This document shows positions 8,589 to 14,237 of a DNA stretch of 26,849 nucleotides, piece by piece. The position numbers and the translations under genes were made by a program. Numbering within the stretch: the stretch's first letter is position 1; the number at the start of each line of letters is the position of its first letter. A model generated the notes under the pieces. It worked only from the letters and a program-made list of their open reading frames with translations. It did no database searches and was not told the origin of the DNA. Origin of the DNA: DSNY01 sp016861185 (GTDB lineage: Bacteria; Pseudomonadota; Gammaproteobacteria; Burkholderiales; Burkholderiaceae_F); contig SZOR01000056.1 in NCBI GenBank assembly GCA_030263275.1, positions 1-26,849 of the forward strand. Reading direction: 5' to 3'.

Positions 8589-9385
8589 CCGCCGGCGAGC
8601 TGCTCGCCGCGAGCGGATTGCCTGGCGCGGAGGCGCGCGCTTTGCTCGCATTCGCCAGCGGCGCGACGCGCGAAGCGCTGATCGCTTTCCCCGAAAGAGT
8701 CGTCGCGCCGGAAGCGGCGGCACGCTTCGAAGCGCTTGTCGAACGGCGCCGCGCCGGCGAGCCGATGGCCTATCTGCTCGGCGTGCAGGAGTTCTATGGC
8801 CGGCCGTTTTGCGTCACGCCCGCCGTGCTGATTCCGCGACCGGAGACCGAACTGCTCGTCGAGCTAGCGCTCGACGCGCTGCGCTCGATCGAAAGCCCGC
8901 GCGTGCTGGAACTGGGCACCGGCTCGGGCTGCATCGCGATCTCGCTCGCGCTCGAACGGCCCGACGCGCGCGTCGTCGCCGCCGATGCGTCGGTCGAGGC
9001 GCTCGCGATCGCGCGGGCCAACGCGCAGCGGCTCGATGCACGCGTCGACTTCGTCGCGAGCGACTGGTACGCGGCGATCGCGGGCGAGTTCGATGCGATC
9101 GTCGCCAACCCGCCGTACGTCGCCGCGAGCGACCCGCATCTGGCGGACCTGCGCTTCGAACCGCTTTACGCGCTGACCGATCACGGCGACGGCCTCGGCT
9201 GCCTGCGCACGATCGTCGCCGGCGCCCCCGCGCACCTGGCACGCGACGGTTGGCTGCTGGTCGAGCACGGCTACGACCAGGCGGCCGCCGTGCGAGCGCT
9301 GTTCGAGCGGGCCGGGTTCGACGAAGTACGAACCGTGCGCGACGCGGCAGGCATCGAACGCGCCTGCACGGGCCGGTTCGTTTGA
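8585..9385 (+). CDS. prmC: Release factor glutamine N5-methyltransferase
   Basis: PrmC uses S-adenosylmethionine to methylate the GGQ glutamine of RF1 and RF2, which speeds termination. The 266 residues show the N-terminal helical substrate domain, the AdoMet loop ELGTGSG (about 109-115), an acidic ribose-binding region after VVAAD, and the catalytic NPPY motif at 175-178. The same frame runs on upstream to 8180, but that part is a shadow of fumC. The ATG at 8585 overlaps the fumC stop and gives the normal beginning MTAGELLAAS. Its substrate RF1 is encoded two genes upstream. Confidence 0.95.
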   Translation: MTAGELLAASGLPGAEARALLAFASGATREALIAFPERVVAPEAAARFEALVERRRAGEPMAYLLGVQEFYGRPFCVTPAVLIPRPETELLVELALDALRSIESPRVLELGTGSGCIAISLALERPDARVVAADASVEALAIARANAQRLDARVDFVASDWYAAIAGEFDAIVANPPYVAASDPHLADLRFEPLYALTDHGDGLGCLRTIVAGAPAHLARDGWLLVEHGYDQAAAVRALFERAGFDEVRTVRDAAGIERACTGRFV

Positions 9386-9404
9386 TCCGAACCGTGCCCC
9401 CGGT

Positions 9405-9433
9405 TTGACGCCCCCCGGAGCGATTCCTACACT
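9405..9433 (+). promoter_or_regulatory. Sigma70-type promoter of grxD-ubiX
   Basis: TTGACG (9405-9410) matches five of six -35 bases. A 17-base spacer separates it from TACACT (9428-9433), which matches four of six -10 bases. Transcription would begin near 9440, giving a leader of about 25 bases before the grxD ATG. This lies in the only sizeable gap after prfA in the plus-strand series. Confidence 0.65.
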
Positions 9434-9463
9434 GTGCTGCACCTCTCCCGCGAAGTGAACGCC

Positions 9464-9784
9464 ATGGACGCGAAGGAATTCATTCAGAAGACGGTCACCG
9501 AGAACCCGGTCGTGCTCTTCATGAAGGGCACCGCGCAGTTCCCGCAGTGCGGCTTCTCGGGCCGCGCGATCCAGATCCTGAAGTCGTGCGGCGTGAAGAA
9601 CCTCGTGACCGTCAACGTGCTCGAGGACGACGAAGTGCGCCAGGGCATCAAGGAGTACGCCAACTGGCCGACGATTCCACAGCTCTACGTCAAGGGCCAG
9701 TTCGTCGGCGGCTCGGACATCATGATGGAGATGTACCAAAGCGGCGAACTGCAGGACCTGCTGAAGCAGGCCCAAGTCGTCTGA
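9464..9784 (+). CDS. grxD: Monothiol glutaredoxin Grx4 family
   Basis: Grx4-type proteins bind a [2Fe-2S] cluster with glutathione and take part in iron-sulfur cluster delivery in the cytoplasm. The 106 residues contain the monothiol active site CGFS with C29, the glutathione-binding lysine K21, the WPTIPQLY stretch with the cis-proline, and FVGGSDI near the end. The frame opens at a GTG at 9434, but that codon lies just after the predicted -10 box. The ATG at 9464, with GAAGTGA upstream, gives the usual N-terminus. ubiX follows 22 bases later and probably shares its transcript. Confidence 0.95.
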   Translation: MDAKEFIQKTVTENPVVLFMKGTAQFPQCGFSGRAIQILKSCGVKNLVTVNVLEDDEVRQGIKEYANWPTIPQLYVKGQFVGGSDIMMEMYQSGELQDLLKQAQVV

Positions 9785-9806
9785 TCGGCTCCGACAGGCG
9801 GCCGCC

Positions 9807-10397
9807 TTGCGCCGGATCATCGTCGCGATCACCGGCGCATCGGGCGCCGTCTATGGCGTGCGCCTGCTGCACGCGCTGCGCGCGGCCGCCGACGTCGAAA
9901 CGCATCTGCTCGTCACGCCGGCCGGCGTCCTGAACCTCAAGCAGGAGCTCGACCTGACACGCGGCGACGTCGAGCGATTCGCCGATGTGGTCCACAACGT
10001 GCGCGACATCGGCGCGACGATCGCTTCCGGTTCGTTCGTCACGCACGGCATGGTGGTCGCGCCCTGCTCGATGAAGACGCTCGCGGCGATCGCGCACGGG
10101 CTCGCCGACAACCTGATCGCGCGCGCTGCCGACGTCTGCCTGAAGGAGCGCCGCCGGCTCGTGCTGCTGGTGCGCGAGGCGCCGCTGAACCTCGCGCACA
10201 TCCGCAACATGGAAGCGGTGACGCTGATGGGCGGCGTGATCTTCCCGCCCTTGCCCGCGTTCTATCACCGGCCGAAGACGATCGACGAGCTGGTCGACCA
10301 CACGGTCGCCCGCGTGCTGGACCTGCTCGACATCGCGCACAGCCTTGCGCCGCGCTGGGAAGGCGAGATCGGCGCGTCGGCCGGCGAGACCGACTGA
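9807..10397 (+). CDS. ubiX: Flavin prenyltransferase UbiX
   Basis: UbiX joins dimethylallyl phosphate to FMN to make prenylated FMN, the cofactor of the UbiD decarboxylase in ubiquinone synthesis. The 196 residues start at a TTG and show the flavin-binding beginning IIVAITGASGAVYGVRLL, then VAPCSMKTLAAIAHG with the conserved SMKT region, and REAPLNLAHIRNM. An AGGCGG sequence precedes the start. The stop lies only four bases from the stop of the convergent minus-strand operon, so transcripts from both sides may overlap. There is no sign of special involvement with the ApbE flavin chemistry in the right part. Confidence 0.95.
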   Translation: MRRIIVAITGASGAVYGVRLLHALRAAADVETHLLVTPAGVLNLKQELDLTRGDVERFADVVHNVRDIGATIASGSFVTHGMVVAPCSMKTLAAIAHGLADNLIARAADVCLKERRRLVLLVREAPLNLAHIRNMEAVTLMGGVIFPPLPAFYHRPKTIDELVDHTVARVLDLLDIAHSLAPRWEGEIGASAGETD

Positions 10398-10401
10398 GGC
10401 G

Positions 10402-11460
10402 TTACGACGGCAGGAAATCGACCGGCCAGGTCACGGTCATCAGGTCGACGTCCTTCGCACCGAAGTCGAACTGCCTGATCCGCGCGAGCAGCTTGCGCTC
10501 CAGTTCGGGCGACTTCAGCTCGCTCGACACGATGCGCAGGTCGGTCACCTGACCCGACGGCGCGATCTTCAGTTCCAGCACGACCTTGCCCTGCAGCGAA
10601 GGCTCGTCGCGCAGCGCGCGGTTGTAGATCGCGTAGATCGCGCCCTTGTTGCGCTCGAAGACGATCTTGATCTCCTCGATCGAGCGCGACGCCTTGCCGC
10701 TGCCGCCCCGCTGCAGCGTGCCGCCGCGGCCCGCACCGGTGCCGCCACCGCCGCCGGCGTTCGATCCCGGTCCGCCGCCGCCGCGGCCGCCGGCCACGCC
10801 TTCGACGAGCGTGGTCGAACGGCCCGCGAGCCCGCCGCCGCCGGTGTCGCGGCTGTAGGCGGCCGTGTTGATGCCACCGCTGCCGCCGGTGGCGTTCGAG
10901 GTGATCAGCGCGCGCGTCGGTACACCGGGGCTCAAGCCTGCGCCGACGCCCGGGCCGACGCCGGCGCCGACACCCGGTCCCGGCTTGATGTCCTTGTTCA
11001 GTTGCACCGCCGCCGGCGCGGATCGCAGCTCGGCCAGCTCGTCTTTCATCGCGAGCAGACCCACGCCCGAAGCGCGCCTGCGCGCGTTCTCCAGCCGTTC
11101 GCCGGGCGCCTTGTTCGGCTCCGGCTTGCGCGCTTCGACGACGGGGGCCTTCGGCTCGGGCTTCGGCGTATCGGGCGCCTTGTCGGGCTTCGCTTCCGCG
11201 TCCTTCGGTGCGGGACGCTCGGACTTCGGCAGCGGCGGCGGCGGCGGCACTTCGCGATCGAGCAGCAGCTTGGCCAGCCGCGGCGGCAACGGCTCGGCGG
11301 CGATGCGCTCCTCCTTGCGCACGGGCAGCCACGGCATCACGAGCGCGATCAGCGCGCAGACGATGAGCACGCGCTGCAGAATGCGGCGGAAGCGCTCGTC
11401 GTCCTCGGCCGAACCCGACCAGGGCAGCAGTGCGACCGGGGAATAGGCGACGGCGCTCAT
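10402..11460 (-). CDS. AgmX/PglI-type TonB-like energy transducer
   Basis: The 352-residue protein has a cytoplasmic N-terminus, one membrane segment (about 30-47), a proline-rich and charged periplasmic stretch (about 70-130, with PPPPP), and a glycine-rich linker (about 160-255). The C-terminal domain (about 260-352) contains 'IEEIKIVFERNKGAIYAIYNRAL' spaced by 'GKVVLELKIAPSGQV' and ends WPVDFLPS. This architecture matches the AgmX/PglI C-terminal family, TonB-like proteins that pass motor force across the periplasm; AgmX belongs to the gliding apparatus of Myxococcus xanthus. The ATG shares one base with the stop of the preceding exbD gene. It is the last gene of the long operon. I infer that it couples the ExbB/ExbD motor to an outer-membrane partner. 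Confidence 0.8.
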   Translation of the reverse strand: MSAVAYSPVALLPWSGSAEDDERFRRILQRVLIVCALIALVMPWLPVRKEERIAAEPLPPRLAKLLLDREVPPPPPLPKSERPAPKDAEAKPDKAPDTPKPEPKAPVVEARKPEPNKAPGERLENARRRASGVGLLAMKDELAELRSAPAAVQLNKDIKPGPGVGAGVGPGVGAGLSPGVPTRALITSNATGGSGGINTAAYSRDTGGGGLAGRSTTLVEGVAGGRGGGGPGSNAGGGGGTGAGRGGTLQRGGSGKASRSIEEIKIVFERNKGAIYAIYNRALRDEPSLQGKVVLELKIAPSGQVTDLRIVSSELKSPELERKLLARIRQFDFGAKDVDLMTVTWPVDFLPS

Positions 11461-11951
11461 CACGCACTCTTCTGCTGGACCGCGAACGACACGTCGGTGA
11501 AGTTCGCGCGCGCGCAGGTGACCATCACCTTGCGCAGCAATCGATACGGAATGTCCTTGTCGCCCATGATCGTGATCGCGCGTTTGGCCGCTTCGTTTTC
11601 GGCGCGGATCGTCTGCCGGCTCGCGTGAAAATCCAGCTCGGCCTTCAGCGGCGCGATCAGGTCGCCGTCGGCGCCGAGGACGTCCGCCACCGCGGCGACC
11701 TTGCGGCCCTCGACGATGATGTCGCTGTTGTTGACCAGCACGACGATCGTCTCGCGCGCGCTCTTCTCCGCGGTCGATTCGGGCAGCTTCACCGCCTTCG
11801 AGCTGGGCAGCACCTCGACCACGCCGGCGTTCGACAGCAGGAAGAAGATCAGGATCGTGAAGATGTCGATCAGCGCGACCAGGTTCAGGTCGACCTGCGA
11901 CTGGTTGCGCGCGCGCCGTTCGGCGCGTTTTTGCAGCGGCGTGAGATTCAT
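11460..11951 (-). CDS. ExbD/TolR-family motor protein (with conserved Asp)
   Basis: ExbD-family proteins form the rotor-like core inside an ExbB pentamer and use proton flow to energise a transducer. The 163 residues have a short cytoplasmic N-terminus, one membrane helix (about 24-43) and a periplasmic domain. The helix reads LNLVALIDIFTILIFFLL, and D29 sits where ExbD carries its proton-binding aspartate. The ATG overlaps the stop of the previous exbD gene by four bases, so the paralogues are likely co-translated. It differs from the second paralogue by keeping the aspartate. Confidence 0.88.
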   Translation of the reverse strand: MNLTPLQKRAERRARNQSQVDLNLVALIDIFTILIFFLLSNAGVVEVLPSSKAVKLPESTAEKSARETIVVLVNNSDIIVEGRKVAAVADVLGADGDLIAPLKAELDFHASRQTIRAENEAAKRAITIMGDKDIPYRLLRKVMVTCARANFTDVSFAVQQKSA

Positions 11952-12466
11952 CGGCCCTTCTCCGCTTGCGCAACCTGCTGTCGGATCGGCGCATCTCCGA
12001 TCGAGATGTCGGGGAACAGATCGACGGCGACGACCTTGGCGCCCTGCACCTGACGGCCGGCGCGCACCGCGTCCATCACCTGCACCAGCGTGTCGTACGG
12101 CACGGCGGGCTCGGGCAGCACGGTGACCGCCGTCTTGTCCGGAAAGCGCTGCTTGATCTGCTGCATCAGGTTCGCCAGCTCGGCGATGTCCTTGCCGTCA
12201 CCCTTGCGTTCGATGCGCTGGATCAGCCCGCCGATGCGGTCGCCGACCTCGAGCGCGTCGGCGCGGACCACGACCTCGAGCTGCAGGTTGTCCTTGTCGA
12301 GCTTCTCCAGCGCACCGCTCGACTGCGGCGGCAGCGTCAGCTCCAGCACCGCCAGCCGCGTGAACACCGCGGTCGACAGCAGGAACGGCACCAGCACGAC
12401 GATCAGGTTGATGAACGCCGTGACGTCGAGCCCGGCCGGATGTTTGCGCAGGCGTCGCACTCGCAT
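11948..12466 (-). CDS. ExbD/TolR-family protein with Asn in place of the proton-binding Asp
   Basis: The 172 residues follow the ExbD plan: a short basic N-terminus, one membrane helix (about 15-36) and a periplasmic domain with a family-like 'KTAVTVLPEPAVPYDTLVQVMDAVR' region. The helix reads LDVTAFINLIVVLVPFLL. Aligned to INVTPFIDVM of Escherichia coli ExbD, the essential aspartate is replaced by N20, codon AAC at 12409-12407. D14 lies outside the helix core. A GGAGGA ribosome site precedes the ATG. Two ExbD proteins with one ExbB recall the AglR-AglQ-AglS motor. This paralogue probably cannot carry protons itself and may be structural (inference). Confidence 0.85.
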   Translation of the reverse strand: MRVRRLRKHPAGLDVTAFINLIVVLVPFLLSTAVFTRLAVLELTLPPQSSGALEKLDKDNLQLEVVVRADALEVGDRIGGLIQRIERKGDGKDIAELANLMQQIKQRFPDKTAVTVLPEPAVPYDTLVQVMDAVRAGRQVQGAKVVAVDLFPDISIGDAPIRQQVAQAEKGR

Positions 12467-12485
12467 GTTTTGGTCCTCCGTTCGA

Positions 12486-12506
12486 GCGGCCGGACGCGCC
12501 GGCCGC
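12486..12506. other. Hairpin between exbB and exbD genes
   Basis: GCGGCCGG (12486-12493) and CCGGCCGC (12499-12506) form a perfect eight-base-pair stem with a five-base loop, in the 45-base gap between the exbB stop and the first exbD start. No T-run follows on the minus strand. A stem here could raise exbB message over exbD, fitting the higher ExbB copy number in such motors. Confidence 0.4.
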
Positions 12507-12511
12507 GTCGT

Positions 12512-13168
12512 TCAGCGCGCGGCGCTGCGCGTGTCGGTCGCCAATCGCTGCGTCAGGTTCAGGAAGCTCACCTTCGCCGCTTCCAGGCTGTCGACGATTT
12601 CGCTGGTGCGCGCCTGCAGGAAGGCATGGATCAGCAGGAACGGGATCGCGACCATCAGCGCGAACGCGGTGTTGTTCATCGCGATCGAAATCGACGCCGC
12701 CAGCAGCTCGGCCTTCTCCGCCGGGTTGACGTTGGCGACCGCGGTGAACGCCTTGATCAGACCGATGATCGTGCCGAGCAGGCCGACCAGCGTGATCACG
12801 TTGGCGAAGGTCGCGATGTAGTGCGTGCGCTTCTCCAGCCGCGGCACGATCTCCATCATCCCTTCCTCCATCGCGGCGTCGACGTCCTCGCGCCGGTGCG
12901 GGATCTTCAGCCGCTCGAGCCCGTGCGCGACGATCTTGCCGATCGCGGCTTCGGACTTTGCGGCAACCGCTTCGACCTTGTCGAGCTTCCCGCCCTGCAG
13001 AAGCGGCAGCATGCGCTCCCACAGCCTGCGGTTCTCGGTGCGCGCGCGGCGCAGGAAGATGAAGCGCTCGATCGCGACCGCGAGGCCGAGCGCCATGATC
13101 AGGATGCTGGGGTAGATGAACAACCCGCTGTCCTGGAAGAACTTGACGACGGTGTTGAAGGCATTCAT
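12512..13168 (-). CDS. ExbB/TolQ/MotA-family proton channel protein
   Basis: ExbB-family proteins form an inner-membrane pentamer around ExbD. The 218 residues show three membrane segments: about 14-36, 117-142 (ATFANVITLVGLLGTIIGLI) and 155-182 (AASISIAMNNTAFALMVAIPFLL). T167 matches the polar channel threonine, but the position of E176 in Escherichia coli ExbB is I162 here. A GGAG site eight bases before the ATG fixes the start; the open frame reaches back to 13390, but that part has a shadow-like composition. The gene follows the small exported protein after 44 bases and leads exbD, exbD and agmX. Confidence 0.9.
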   Translation of the reverse strand: MNAFNTVVKFFQDSGLFIYPSILIMALGLAVAIERFIFLRRARTENRRLWERMLPLLQGGKLDKVEAVAAKSEAAIGKIVAHGLERLKIPHRREDVDAAMEEGMMEIVPRLEKRTHYIATFANVITLVGLLGTIIGLIKAFTAVANVNPAEKAELLAASISIAMNNTAFALMVAIPFLLIHAFLQARTSEIVDSLEAAKVSFLNLTQRLATDTRSAAR

Positions 13169-13212
13169 GGGCGAATCTCCGATGTCCACTGCAACTGAAG
13201 CAAACGAACGAA

Positions 13213-13551
13213 TCACTTCCGCTCTGCCGCGGGCGGGCCGGTCGGCGCCGCCGTCGCCGCCGACGCCTGCGCGGCGGCCGTGTAGCGCACCTGCCGGCGG
13301 AACACGTCGCGGTCGACCGGCGCGAGCGCCTCGTCGAGCACGCTTTCGAGCGGCCGGCCCGACAGCTCCGACGGCAGCGGCTTCTTCCACGGCACGATGT
13401 AGAGCACCTTCGGCAGCTCGCGGTTGCCGATGATCTGCGTGCGATCGATCTCGGCGCGGTCCTCGGCGAACGCGCCGAACGAAACGGCCATGCCGAGCGC
13501 TGCCGCGAGCCGGCGCGCGCGGTTAGAACGCGTGTTGAAGCGTTGCGTCAT
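13213..13551 (-). CDS. Small exported protein of the AgmX/ExbB operon, function unknown
   Basis: The 112-residue protein has a signal peptide with likely cleavage after AFA at residue 29. The short mature part has a core reading IGNRELPKVLYIVPWKKPLP (41-60), then a charged segment and a low-complexity alanine/proline tail. I recall similar small proteins beside AgmX-type clusters in other proteobacteria, but cannot name a family. The ATG overlaps the stop of the upstream TPR lipoprotein gene by four bases, and exbB starts 44 bases after its stop. It is probably periplasmic and part of the same complex. Confidence 0.7.
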   Translation of the reverse strand: MTQRFNTRSNRARRLAAALGMAVSFGAFAEDRAEIDRTQIIGNRELPKVLYIVPWKKPLPSELSGRPLESVLDEALAPVDRDVFRRQVRYTAAAQASAATAAPTGPPAAERK

Positions 13552-14237
13552 TGCTGCTCCTTCTGCGCGACCGCGCTCTTCTGCGGCATCCGGTTCTTCA
13601 GATCGGCGACCCACTTCCTGACGTTGTCGTCGCCGGCGGGCGCGAGCACGAGGTAGCGCTCGTACAGCGCGAGCGCGCGCTGGCGGTCCCACAGGTAAAG
13701 GTCTTCGAGGATGCCGAGGTTGAGCCAGGCGAGCGCGTAGTTCGGATCGGCTTCGATCGCCTTTTCGTACGCGGCGCGCGCCTTGGCGAACTGGCCGGCC
13801 ATTCGATAGGTGATGCCGAGCTGGTTGTGCAAGTCCGCGCGCTGCGGAGCAAGCTGCACCGCGCGTTCGAGCGCGGCGATCGCCTCGGCGTACTTGCCCG
13901 TCTGCCGGTGGATCAGCGCGAGATTCGCGTGCGGACCGGCGAGGTCGGGATGGGACTTCGTCAATGCGACGAAGCCGCGCTCGGCCTCCGCGGTGCGCCC
14001 GGCGGCGAGCGCGCGGCGTGCAGCGTCGAACGCGCGGACTGCGGCCGGGTCGACGGCCGGCGGTTCTTCCTTTTTCGGCGCGGCCGGCGTGGCCGCCGCA
14101 GCGGCGGGAGGCGTCGACGCCCGCGGCTTCACGGGCTCGGCCGCTGGCTTCGGCGCGGGCGGCGTTTCGCGCACCGTCGCGCAGCCGGCGACTGCGAGCA
14201 TGACAGCCACGAGCGCGAGTCGATCAGCGAATCGCAT
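13548..14237 (-). CDS. TPR-repeat lipoprotein (AglT/GltE-like in plan)
   Basis: The 229 residues begin with a lipoprotein signal peptide whose lipobox VAGC places the lipidated cysteine at 19. A proline/alanine-rich linker follows (about 25-62), then about four tetratricopeptide repeats (about 64-205), for example 'PHANLALIHRQTGKYAEAIAALERAVQLAP'. TPR lipoproteins are scaffolds, and a protein of this plan, AglT/GltE, belongs to the Myxococcus gliding complex. The start overlaps the end of the long TPR lipoprotein gene by 14 bases, and the stop overlaps the next start by four. The mature protein probably faces the periplasm from the outer membrane. Homology to AglT is inferred from architecture and context only. 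Confidence 0.8.
   Translation of the reverse strand: MRFADRLALVAVMLAVAGCATVRETPPAPKPAAEPVKPRASTPPAAAAATPAAPKKEEPPAVDPAAVRAFDAARRALAAGRTAEAERGFVALTKSHPDLAGPHANLALIHRQTGKYAEAIAALERAVQLAPQRADLHNQLGITYRMAGQFAKARAAYEKAIEADPNYALAWLNLGILEDLYLWDRQRALALYERYLVLAPAGDDNVRKWVADLKNRMPQKSAVAQKEQQ

Noticed and set aside
10865..10990. GC-rich repeated codons in the AgmX-type gene that look like a tandem DNA repeat
   Set aside because: They encode an imperfect glycine/valine/proline linker normal for TonB-like proteins; no exact repeat unit or array was seen.
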